Part shown: in pieces, positions 1 through 9,886 of the stretch | Layout: every line of letters starts with the position of its first letter | Numbering within the stretch: position 1 is the first letter of the stretch | Assembly: GCA_004194705.1 (NCBI GenBank) | Contig: SADC01001305.1 | Coordinates: forward strand, 434,001-498,000 | Length of the DNA stretch: 64,000 bases | Direction of reading: 5' to 3' | Origin: Ditylenchus dipsaci | Taxonomy: Eukaryota; Nematoda; Chromadorea; Rhabditida; Anguinidae | Notes under the pieces: generated by a model | What the model was told of the DNA's origin: nothing | Seen by the model: only the letters and a program-made list of their open reading frames with translations | Databases searched by the model: none | Translations under genes and position numbers: made by a program

Positions 1-268
1 GGACATTTTATAGAGAGAGTGGGGCCAGACTATAGTATAAGTGATTCGCCCAAAATGGTGTTTTATCAACTTCTATCAACGTTTTATGGAATCAAATGGG
101 TAGAAAACACGAAAAAACTATTAAGAAGGCTATTTCCGAGAAAAAAAATTGACGAAATTTTGGTGAAAACCATGATACATAATTAGGTATCATCTTTCTG
201 CGTTTTCAGAATTTTGAATTCCTGTCAGAAAAAAGTTATGGCAGTTAAAAAGTCTGCCAATTTATTGA

Positions 269-522
269 TACCGTATTTCCTTCAATAAGAGCCCATGGGC
301 GCTTATTTTCAAACCTTCAAAAACCTGAAAATTTTGAGTTCGATCTCAAGATTTTTGGGTGAAATTTAGAAATGTCAAAAGGAGAATCGGTAGAACTCGT
401 GGAGTTAAGAAAATGCATTAAACAGGTTTGTGCAATATTCTCTCTCGGCTGAGATATAGGTCCTCAAAGTTGGGGGTGGGCGCTTATTAGAGCATGGGCG
501 CTTATTAGAAGAAATACGGTAC
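269..522. repeat. MITE, ACCGTATTTCCTCTAAT family
   Basis: About 250 bp bounded by inverted TACCGTATTTCCTTCAATAA and its complement ...AGAAATACGGTA. The inside carries GGGCGCTTATT near the left end and its mirror near the right, so the element can fold on itself. The same design recurs near 1,649, 3,238, 27,769, 36,918, 42,700, 43,219, 44,982 and 58,086. It has no coding capacity. Class unknown; TA target sites are likely. Confidence 0.75.
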
Positions 523-769
523 ACGCTGTATTTGTGTGTAGAGCTAATTATGGTTTAGAAATTGGATTTTAGTCTCATTCATTAATTTAGATTTTTAAAA
601 CGGTTAGCCGAATTCATTTTTCGTTAATTTTCTTAATTTTAATTTTTTTGAAGAATCACAATTCTTTTTCTTATGTTGACTGGTAGTTTCTAATCTCTAA
701 ACTTAGCAATTGATTCTTTTCAAATTTCAAAAAAGTTTTTCAAATTGTATGAATTTAGTTGTCAAACAG

Positions 770-819
770 AGCTCAAGGATTTAAATGCCCGCATATTAGA
801 GGATCAGAAAAGGAGTCTA
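770..819 (+). CDS. possible upstream exon of the EFCAB7-like gene
   Basis: A 50-nt stretch follows GTCAAACAG and ends before a good donor, GTAAGC. One frame reads LKDLNARILEDQK, helical and similar in place to the segment after the second EF-hand region of EFCAB7. That frame does not join in phase with the next exon at 1,134, so either an exon is missing between them or this is not an exon. Confidence 0.25.
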
Positions 820-1133
820 GTAAGCAGAGAACAGAATATGCGTATAAGATTTATTGGGGTTTAGAAAAAAGAATTCCAAAACACAAATAATATTTTTTGA
901 AAAAACTGAATTCGCGTAAATTTGACTAACTTTTGTAAGTCGGGAAACAACATGACTTAATAACCCTAACTAAATAAATAACTCTAACATATATTTGAAA
1001 AAATTTTAAGCACCTTGAAAATCCCTGATTTAACAAAGAATGTAACGTACTTTTTTTAAGATAGCATGCAATTTCTGTTCTCTGTTAGCAGATCTTATTT
1101 ACATGGCTTTAGTTATCTTCTAACTTTTTGCAG

Positions 1134-4100
1134 CCAGTCTACTGCTTTTGCACAAGTCAGTGAGTTCAGAGTCCCTGTCGTCCATCTTCTCCACTACTAA
1201 TCGCAACAATAACCTACAGCAAAACACGGTGATCAGAGAGCCAGCTAATGGAATGACTTCTAACATGAATTCATTCAGAGAAACTGGGACAGAAGATAAG
1301 GTGAGCTTGCAGTTCATGAGTTATTGAGCTCATTTCTTCTACTTGCAGACAGTTTCTTTAAAAAGTCTGGTGATACAGAAGAGTTCAACCCAAAGCACAT
1401 GTGTGGCCTATTCTTTTAGTCTGGACAGGTCTCAAAGAGTCCGCATTAATATCCAGATCAACGAAAAAATAGACTCCTCGTTAAACCGTTTCAACAACTC
1501 CATTCTTGGGTATATAGTATCCGATAGAGATTCCACAAAAATTTTGGCGTTAACCAGGCGCAAAGAGGGCAGTGTAAGTCTTATTTGATTTTAAATGATA
1601 ACAGAGATAAAACATTAGGTAGATCTAAAAGTCATGGCAATAAACCACGTACCTTATTTCCTCTAATAAGACCACATGCTCCAATAAGCCCACACCCCTT
1701 ACTTTGAGAACCTATATCTCAGCCCAGACAGAATACTTTGCAGAGCTGTCTATTGCGCTTTCTTAGCTGACACAAGATCTACCAATTCAATTTTTTAGAT
1801 TTTGAATTTTCATCCAAAATTTTGAGATCGACCTAGAATTTTTCTGATTTGTGGGGGTTTGAAAAATAAGTCCACCTGTGATCTTATTAGAAAAAATACG
1901 GTAATTTATTTTTATGAACAAATTACTTTCGATGCCAGCGAAAGAGAGAACAAAGTTTTGAAAAAAATAGTTTGTGGTTCGTGCTATGCATTTTAGTTAG
2001 TAGTAGTTGAACTCTATAGTAGTAGTTGAACAGCAGTAGTTGAACTCTATCATCAATCAGAACTATTTTCATTTTAGACAATGTACCTAGATTGGGTAAA
2101 GCTGGGTTCCGGCACATACACACTCATAATCAAGTTTTGCCGTCCGCTCAAAATGGTTGAGCCTGAAAAAAGCGAGGAAATACTAGACGACAAGAGGAAG
2201 CTGACCAAGCCTTTCAAGTTAGATCACATTAGTTTATTTTTCAGTGTCCATTATTATGTTTTTTCATATAGGGTGATGTTGATGAACCTTTTGACATGTT
2301 CGATCTCGACAATGATGGACTCTTGAGCAGAGCTGAATTTGAAGCCTATAGCATATTGTCAGGAAGTGGAAAAGTTTTAGAGGAGGTATCATTGGTTTGA
2401 AATTATATTTTTAATGGAGAACTTTTTAGAAATGGCAAAAGATTTGCCAAAACTTTGAACTGCGCAACTCCTGCCTATCCATGAGAACATTTTTAGAGTC
2501 AGTTGAGTACATACAGTCAACTCTCTACAAACCGGCACTCCGATAAACCGGAACTTTTAGTAAACCGGCACTGTGAAAAATCCTGATTTGGCTGGCCGAC
2601 AAAGAAATTCGACAAGCCGCTACCCTAGGCTGGTCTTCAGGGGTGCCAGTTTATCTAGAGTCGACTTTACCATACAGTCGACGCTCGATTTTATAATCTT
2701 TTTTAGCCCGATTTGTAAAAATTTTCGGCAATTCTGTTTTGACAGTCTAGTCCCAAATATATGCAAGGATTTCGATTTTGCCGATCGTTTTTCAAAAATC
2801 CAGAATTTTTTCCTATAAAAAAGCAAAAAATCGATTTAAGGACAGAAATTTTTGGAAAAGCCTGTCCTTTATAAGAAAAATTTTTGGATTTTTAAAAAAC
2901 GATCGGCAAAATCGGAATCCTTGCAATATTTGTGACTAGACTGTCAAAACAGAATTGCCGAAAATTTTAAAAAATCGGTTTAAAAAAAGTGTCAGACCCT
3001 AAGTGGGAACGAACTGTAGACTGTATTTCATCTAATTACACGTCTTTGGAAATAGTTAATGCTGTGCAATTTTTCATATTTCAGGTGGTCTAAAAATTTT
3101 TGGCCCTGTAAAAAGGGTAGAGTTTGAAACTCCAGCATGCAATTTTTACATAACTCAAGAGCCTAGAAAAACAAAAGTTTTAATCTCTTTTTGGAAATTG
3201 GGGTGCGCAATACTTAGAAGATGGGCGATACTTAAATGAAATACGTTTTATCTCTAATTATAGACCCTCTCATCGTGTTCAAAGTTGTGTTCTTGGCATT
3301 GCATTTTCGAACCACTTTTTGAATAATTCTTTCAGGCAAATTAACCCTCCTTTTGTAGCCAGTGAGATGAGCCACAAAATGACGGGTATTTTTTTTTGAA
3401 TTTAGGGGGGGGTCTATAATTAGAGATAATACGGTACTCTAAACTCTTCACAGCAATTTAATTTAGAATGCACCAAGTAGAGGCAGAGAGCTATGGCCCA
3501 AGAGGAATTTTGAGAGATGTGAATGCTAGATTAATTTTTGCATTGTTCTCAATTGATAGTTTGTAGATGTGGTTGGCTGTTCGTGAACTGGGACACAATA
3601 AGAAATTTTTCATGAGCACTGTGAGTTAGTTTTAACAAGACTAAATAAAATGCAGGATTAAAGCTTAAAAAACTGGGCCTTATCCCTCAATGGGGAGGTT
3701 TTTAATCTAGTGGAACTACAGAGCTTTTAATTTAAAAACAGGCTTGTCCGCTATTGGTTGACTTCATGTTCTCGGGTGGAAATTTCACTTTCGCCCACTT
3801 TGAGATTGAACAGTCATCTGCGGACTCAGAAGGGTTTTAGTGGACTACTTCTGGAACAATGCTGTGCCACTACCGTAACGCTCTTCAAATCCTATGGATT
3901 GAAAAAATCTAATGTGTTTAGATATCTAAAAGATCTACACTACCTACGTCAATTCAAGACTGAATACTACACCATACTGTTAGCTGGAAAAATCAACAGA
4001 GTAATGCACTACAAATTAGACTTGTCTATGTCTAATTCTGTGAACATTGAAGGAAATGACTTGATTATAGACCAGATAGTACCTGCCAACACTACAAAGG

Positions 4101-4567
4101 TATGTCACAAAAATAAAATGACTATTAATTGTCGACCGTCTTTTTAGTAAGGTTTAAAACAAATATGGATATTTTATTCTAGAAAAACACGTTTTTGTAC
4201 TAAAATGTCTTGCAAAATCAAAACTTGTTGAGATCTCATCAAAATTTTTATCATCTTTTTCTGACTCAGCAAAAGCACGGACTCATACCGAATGTGTAAG
4301 TCAGATTTCGCCCTATTGTTAAGTGTAGAATTTTTCGTACATAACACGAGAAATTCTACAGTTATTAACCTACAGTTGTCGATGTGGAAAACCTGACAGA
4401 GGAGGAGTGAGTATTTTCGCCAAGTCAAAAATTATAATAAAAGCTTATTTGGAGGCACTTCATACGAATAATTTAAGGTTCTGACAGTGGCCATCGCTCA
4501 AGCTGAACCAAACAGCTGGTTTTTGAATGTCAAGTTTATTGAAGGTATCGTTGACGCACCAGAATGA
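1134..4567 (+). CDS. EFCAB7: EFCAB7-like EF-hand protein, C-terminal two thirds
   Basis: Exons read as 1134-1300, 1349-1573, 2078-2218, 2272-2385, 2430-2506, 3467-3518, 3567-3620, 3742-3833, 3922-4099 and 4478-4567. The translation follows vertebrate EFCAB7 in order: a Ser/Asn-rich linker, a beta-sandwich resembling calpain domain III (CVAYSFSLDRSQRVRINI, then DWVKLGSGTYTLIIKF), a canonical EF loop (DLDNDGLLSRAE), a helical block KWQKICQNFELR, then MWLAVRELGHNK and ACPLLVDF, and a last beta-domain ending VDAPE-stop. EFCAB7 anchors the EVC-EVC2 Hedgehog complex at the base of cilia in vertebrates; that role is inferred here. The N-terminal EF-hands must lie left of the window. The junction after KPFK (2,218) lacks a usable GT in phase; one extra G would create AAG|GTTAG. 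The 3,834-3,921 intron has a weak donor, GTTTTA. Confidence 0.75.
1649..1903. repeat. MITE, ACCGTATTTCCTCTAAT family, in EFCAB7 intron
   Basis: Starts GTACCTTATTTCCTCTAATA and ends AAAAAATACGGTAA, with AAGCCCACACCCC inside. A degraded copy of the family at 269, lying wholly within the intron between exons 1349-1573 and 2078-2218. Confidence 0.65.
2514..3023. repeat. CAGTC..GACTG inverted-repeat element in EFCAB7 intron
   Basis: Left end CAGTCAACTCTCTACAAACC with a tandem echo of the CGATAAACCGG word. The right end reads AAAAGTGTCAGACCCTAAG, GGGAACGAACTGTAGACTG. Flanked by TA. The inner halves mirror each other around 2,825 (AAACGATCGGCAAAATCGG on the right, its complement on the left). The ends mix two sub-families seen separately elsewhere (62,761 and 43,852), so it may be a composite. 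It begins only 7 bp after the exon ending at 2,506. Confidence 0.7.
3238..3435. repeat. MITE, ACCGTATTTCCTCTAAT family, divergent
   Basis: ATCTCTAATTATAGACCC on the left mirrors GGGTCTATAATTAGAGAT on the right, ending AATACGGTA. It lies in the same EFCAB7 intron as the element at 2,514, so this intron has taken two insertions. Confidence 0.55.
4250..4400. repeat. multi-hairpin repeat in EFCAB7 intron
   Basis: Contains CTGACTCAGC, later GTAAGTCAGATTT, then a stem GTAGAATTTTTCG...CGAGAAATTCTAC, then CAGTTATTAACCTACAGT. The same order of blocks is found much better conserved at 61,945-62,115, so this is an older copy of that element. Confidence 0.5.
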
Positions 4568-4876
4568 TCAAATAATATGAAAAAAGTTAATGTGTTGTCA
4601 AGTGCAACCTATATTTTTGAAATATTACAAGTGTTATCAATAGATTAGTGACAAAAAAGTTTTCAACATTTATACCAAGATTAATGTGCCCTGACCACTT
4701 TCTAATTTTGACTTGTCAGTGTTTAAAAAATATTTTATTTACAAAAATAATATATGTAGATCCAAGTTCAAAAATATATGAGTTTTTCCAATAAATTATT
4801 GCACCCGAAAATAATTACAAATGGTGGAAACTATTTCCTTAGCCAAAACTTTGTCTTTTCCTTGAAAAATTGTCAG

Positions 4877-7613
4877 TCACAAACGTTCGAGCATCGTTAA
4901 GCAAGGCTTGGAGGTGCAAGCTGCACACAGAGTGGAGTGGCAGCTACTACATACTGTGAATGAATGCTCGCTAATCACTGGCATTACGGGTAGATTAGGT
5001 GGCTCACAGCGACACATGCTGCACGGTACTTTCAGGCGTGCCTGATGCAATAGCTGGTTGTGGGCCAGTTTGCCTTCACAGAAGCTGAACAATTGTTTTT
5101 ATAAAAAAACAAGTTAGACTTTTTCACGCATACAATGGGTAGCAACTGGCAAACAGAGTTCTCACGACGGGTTCTACAGTGGAAGCAGTAGAAATAATGA
5201 TTGGAGCAGGCATACTCAGGAGACCGCACAAAAGTCGAATCCTTTAAATAAAGTTGGTGTGTTTTAAAAAAAAGACAATACGTAAAAATGCCACTTTTTG
5301 GCGAAAAAGCCATCTTTTTTGGTTAATTGAAAAAAAAATCTGCCTACTTTTTTGTAAAAGAGCCACACCATCGCGTGGCTCTGCGACTCTAGTTTTTCTA
5401 GCAAAGTATCATTTATTGTAATATTTTTTAAAAATGCCACATAAAAATGAAAAAGTACAAAGCAAATACTTTTGTGTTTTTGGCTTCATTTTTTAAAGAT
5501 CTTGCAATAAAAGATACTGCGTTAGAAACTAGCATTGCAAGACTACCTAAAAGTGTCATCAATTAAAAAAGAGGCCAGAGACCAAAAAAAGAGCTACAAG
5601 GTGGCGTTGCTTTGCCGAAAGGTAATCGTGTTAAATAAAAACGTAGACTTACTTGCTTGTCAAACTCAGATGATACTTCACTGCCAAACTCAGAAAATCC
5701 ACTAGTTCGTCGACAGAAAGGATGTCGGTGATAGTGGAAGCAGAGCAACAAACTGCTCGCAAGCTTGTTTTAGCTTGGGTATTTTGAACTGAGACGACAT
5801 TCTAACCAGTATGGAGAAGGATTCGTCTTAAACATTATTTCAAGTTTAGTCATGCTGGCTAGCAATAGTAATGTGCTTACTGGTTACAGGAGTAGGGAAC
5901 ATGCCAAGTTCTGTGGGACATAGCGCTTTTAATACTTCCAGAACATCGTTGTAGTTCAAGTTCTCCAGCTGGCTTTCCACTTTTTGTGTTTTCCTGCAAA
6001 TCATTAGTTCATGAAACAAAACTTCGTGATTTTAGATATGATTTAGGCTGCAAAAAATAAGACCTAGAATATTCGCATTTTCGAACGTTTGAAAAATGAA
6101 GTCTCAACAGGACCCTTTTAGAGGAAGGAATTTTAGAGGAAAAAATTTCTTTTACAGTCAAACCTCGATTTAGTGGCACCCCTAGGGACCAAGCCTTAGG
6201 TGCCACTAAATCGAGGTGCCACTAAATCGGGGGTAAACTTTGGCCAAGTTTGGCCAACTCTGGCCAATCAAATCGCCCTCAGAGTGCCACTAAATCGAGG
6301 GTGCCACTAAATCGGGGTGCCACTAAATCGAGGTTCGACTGTACAGTCAAATCTCGATTTAACGACCCCCACTTCAAGTTCGTTCCCACCTAGGGTCCGA
6401 CACTTTTTTTAACCCCATTTTCAAAATTTTATCGATTCGTTTTTGACAGTCTGGTATCAAATATCGTAAGGATTCCGATTTCAACGATCGTTTTTCAGAA
6501 ATCTATATTTTTCGCTATTAAAAAATCAAAACCTCGATTTAACGACCCTCTAATTTTAAAAAGGGGGGTCGTTAAATCGAGGTTTTGATTTTTTAAAAGC
6601 GAAAATTTTAGGTTTTTGAAAAACGATCGGGAAAATCGGAATCCTTACGATATATGCGACCAGACTGTCAAAACAGAATCGATAAATTATTACAAAGATG
6701 GGGTTAAAAAAGTGTCGGACCATAGGTGGGAACTTGAGGTGGGGGTCGTTAAATCGAGGTTTGACTGTATAAGAATTTCACCTAATCGAACTAGAGTTTT
6801 CTGACTAACTTTCGAAAACAGTATCATCGTCAATATTAGTTTGACGAAAAAAAAATTCCTGTCTTGGTGCTTTTTTCTGGGTTTTGGGGCAAGAAGACCT
6901 AGTTATAATGACTAAGTCAAATACTAGTTTTCGCACAGTGTTGCAGTTTTTATTTATTCATATAAAATGGTGCAACTACCTGCAACCATCTCACGCACAA
7001 AAAATCTGGTGAGCATGGGAGACAAGTTCTGAACATAATTAGGGTCTACAAATAGACTTCTGCCGGCAACTTTCACTTCCATAGGTCTTCTAGCCGGGTC
7101 CGGCAGGCGGTAGTCCACCTGTATATATTCTCAGATAAAACACTTTTCAGCTTAAATTTAAAAAATTGCTCTAATCTAAACTTTAGTGAATTTTACTAAA
7201 CTGTTAATGCAATTATTCTCACCGTCTTGGAGCAGCTGGCATCATCCTTGTTGTCCACCTTGGCAGCACTTACAGAAGCCTCAAAGGGTAGACCATCAGT
7301 GTAGGCAAATGGTGGTAAGGCAGAATCAGGGGGAGCTATAGCTGTAACTAGAGGTGGAGGCAGTGGAGGGGCTCCGCCATTGAGCATGCTTGGCAATGGA
7401 GTGTCCAAAGCTCTCAATGGATTAGCCCTTCTCTTTACAGTCATATATTGTTGTTGTTTGGTGGTGATTTTGTTGTGTTCAAAGTGCGGGGAGAACAATT
7501 TTCATAGCTGTTTGGGGTAGGAATGGTGTAATGATGGGATCTTGGTTGATGTTGTTGTTAGTGATCCTAAGGCGGGGAGGCCTGTGCTTTGGTGTGTTAG
7601 CTATAGGGCTCAT
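4877..7613 (-). CDS. BTB/POZ domain protein with Cys-rich C-terminus
   Basis: Exons (descending) 7613-7223, 7118-6980, 5993-5881, 5826-5653, 5241-5134 and 5084-4877. N-terminal ~130 residues are Pro/Asn-rich. The BTB fold follows: MEVKVAGRSLFVDPNYV, NDVLEVLKALCP, FSILVRMSSQFKIPKL, ACEQFV, then a BACK-like stretch LAVKYHLSLTSK. The last exon holds CSMCRC, CSSC and CAAC pairs, probably binding zinc, and ends MLERL-stop. BTB proteins of this kind often serve as cullin-3 adaptors; no substrate can be inferred. Two breaks need one extra base: at the run of four T (5,989-5,992) opening exon 3 and the AAA at 5,716-5,718 in exon 4. The join near 7,498-7,520 also changes frame, so the first ~38 residues are uncertain; an alternative start is the ATG reading MTVKRRANPL. 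Confidence 0.75.
6155..6341. repeat. CAGTC..GACTG element, GTGCCACTAAATCGAGG type
   Basis: Starts CAGTCAAACCTCGATTTAGT and ends AAATCGAGGTTCGACTG. The inside repeats GTGCCACTAAATCGAGG about five times in both orientations. It touches the next element head to tail, sharing only a TA. Lies in a BTB-gene intron. Confidence 0.75.
6344..6767. repeat. CAGTC..GACTG element, TTAACGACCCC type
   Basis: A near-perfect 424-bp palindrome with ends CAGTCAAATCTCGATTTAAC and its mirror. The sub-terminal block AGTTCGTTCCCACCTAGGGT (mirror at the right) is shared with elements at 34,150, 43,852 and 46,247. The centre is CCTCGATTTAACGACCC facing its mirror. Non-coding; an apparent frame across it is a by-product. 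Confidence 0.8.
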
Positions 7614-7757
7614 TTTGCAGCAGGCAATATAGAATGGTGTAATTTTTCTGCTGCGAAAAACAAATAAAATTAGACAGTGAAGTATCAATTTTGACCGCTA
7701 AAATTTTATTCCAAAATCTGACTCATTTGCATTTGAGGAGGTCTCCATACATCTCCA

Positions 7758-7875
7758 TGTTTCTACTATATGGGGCACCACCACCTGGGTATCACCACCT
7801 GGGTAGCACTACCTAGGTACCACCACCTGGGTACCACAACTTAGGCAACACCAACTGGGTGACACCAGCCATGGT
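7758..7875. repeat. minisatellite, ACCACCTGGGTA unit
   Basis: About eight imperfect 14-16-bp units of the form (CACCACCTGGGTA). The same unit forms a second array at 36,600-36,800, nearly 29 kb away. Confidence 0.8.
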
Positions 7876-7939
7876 AGCTGGTGCTTTTTTAGCCATCCAA
7901 GTGGCCCTAACGCTTTTATGACTTTTTTGATTTTTAACC

Positions 7940-8240
7940 TTTACTAAAAAAGGATGTTTGCTACCACCAGGATTTGAACCTGTGACCCCAAAATACTTGT
8001 CTTTTGCAGGTTTATTTCGCTTTATTGACCAACAATGCACCGTGTCAGAGTTCTGTACAATAGCGCAAAAAATGCGCCTCGTCGAGCTCTACCGGAATAG
8101 CATATACATATCTGGGTGGAAAGCGTTAAAAGGCGACTAAAAAGCAAAAAACGCAAAAAAGCCTCACAGAGCTTCACCTCCATAATACTATATTTAAATA
8201 AAGTATAGTTAAAGTGATATCTCAACAACTAGTCTGTCAA
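7940..8240 (-). repeat. tRNA-related short repeat, weak
   Basis: On the minus strand CACAGGTTCAAATCCTGGTG is a good polymerase III B box (GGTTCAAATCC). I do not see a matching A box at the correct distance or a full cloverleaf, so this is more likely a SINE-like or tRNA relic than a tRNA gene. Confidence 0.3.
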
Positions 8241-8249
8241 AACAAGTTC

Positions 8250-9880
8250 TGTCAACAGACATGTATTTTCCATTAAGTTTTAGCATTGATATTTTTCCCC
8301 AAAAAACTTTTTCGATAATTTTTACAAATGCAAAATAGGTACCCGGATCGAGTTGAGTTTTTGCATAATAGTTATTCAAAGAATGGCCTTAAACTAAAGC
8401 TAACAAAAACTCATTAGTTTTCAAAAATTTACAAAAAATGAAAACTTTCTTAGAAAAATGACACAAAAATATGGCTGTAAAAACAAAATGTGTTTATTGT
8501 AAACAATAAAAGATCTTTATACACCTAGTTCAAACTAGTGTGCTATTATTGTAAACATCCCACCCTCTCATTGTATTCGATTAGTATGCCTATATTAAGC
8601 CAAATGGTAGCAAAAAACAGCATCAAAACACATCATTCTCTTTTTTTGCACCAACACTTTTGACTTGCTGAATGATGATAACACACACATATATATTTTG
8701 GAAGTAAAAGCCAATTGTTCACTGATCAAACTACTACGACAAAACAAAGAAAAAGCAAGTAATTAGTGCTGAAAAAGCAAATATTATAGGGTTTACAGCT
8801 CTGCTAAACGAATTAATATATTTATTTTGGTTTGTCTATAAGTAGTCAAATTTTTTTTACAAAATAATAAAAAATTTGTATGTTAATATATCAACAAAAT
8901 TTTTAAATAAAACAGCTCCTTTTAAAGTTAATGTCAGAAATCCAAACAACCATTATACTAAAAATTTTGCGACTCTCCTCGATCAAAATCGTGTTTTTGC
9001 ATTGTCTGTTTTGATCCAACTTTTCCGTATCACTGCTGGGCAAGTATTTGACACCCTGTATACTGCTAAAAGTGTTTTCTTTTAAGCTCTTACCGAAAAT
9101 AAGCAGACAATAAATTTCGGTTTGTTATAGGGTTGGCCTCTATGGGCATATACGTTATTTTTTTGCTTAAATAAAAGATAATAAGCTGTTTAAACGTAGT
9201 AAAAGCCAATATTTACTTCCGAAATTTTATTAAACTAAAAAAATAATCCCTTTTTTGACCAAGGTCTACCGAGCCCACCAAGGTCACTTTGGCAAAACAA
9301 TATTCAAATTATCTATTAAAGTGCAACTTACAGCAAACTACTAAAATTAAAGATAACAATATTGATGTTTTTGTAAAAAGTTGATCAACAAAAACATAAA
9401 ACATAAAACATAACAAATTTTGGCAAAAACAAAAAGGTAGCAGTAGTAGTTTAAGTGTTTTACGATTCTGTTTAAAAGAAGATTTCCTCTTTTAGCAGAT
9501 TGATTGTCTTTTTCTCTTTTCTCAATCAATTTAGTTTTATTATAGTCCGCATTGGTTACACGTGTATAGCACTTAATACAAACAGACACCAACAGGGAAC
9601 CAATACTTTATGCACAACAAATAATTATATATATCTAGAACAAACAATGCAAGATTGTTTAACTAATTGAGCAATCATCATTTTCAACCCTTCAAAAATT
9701 AGTTTTGCAATATTTATAGATAAAAGTGTGGAGATAATAGAAGAGTGCTTAGCTTTTACTTCAAAAATGACCAAGGTCAGCATTTTTGTTAGGGAATGGT
9801 TGATGGCGAATATAAATTGTCACGTTTTTATTTGTTTGCAAGAAGACTGCTACTTAATAAATTAGAGTCTATCACATATG
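8250..9880. other. gene-free AT-rich spacer
   Basis: Between the BTB gene promoter side and the 3' end of ZMPSTE24. Only short frames, homopolymers and low-complexity AT sequence are visible; I see no exon with sensible splice sites and no clear repeat ends. Confidence 0.6.
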
Positions 9881-9886
9881 CGCAAA

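Noticed and set aside
4877..5313. Zinc-ribbon of TFIIH p44 type or PEX2-type RING
   Set aside because: Cysteine spacing looked suggestive at first, but exon phases tie this tail to the BTB gene and the histidine and cysteine order of RING or p44 is missing.
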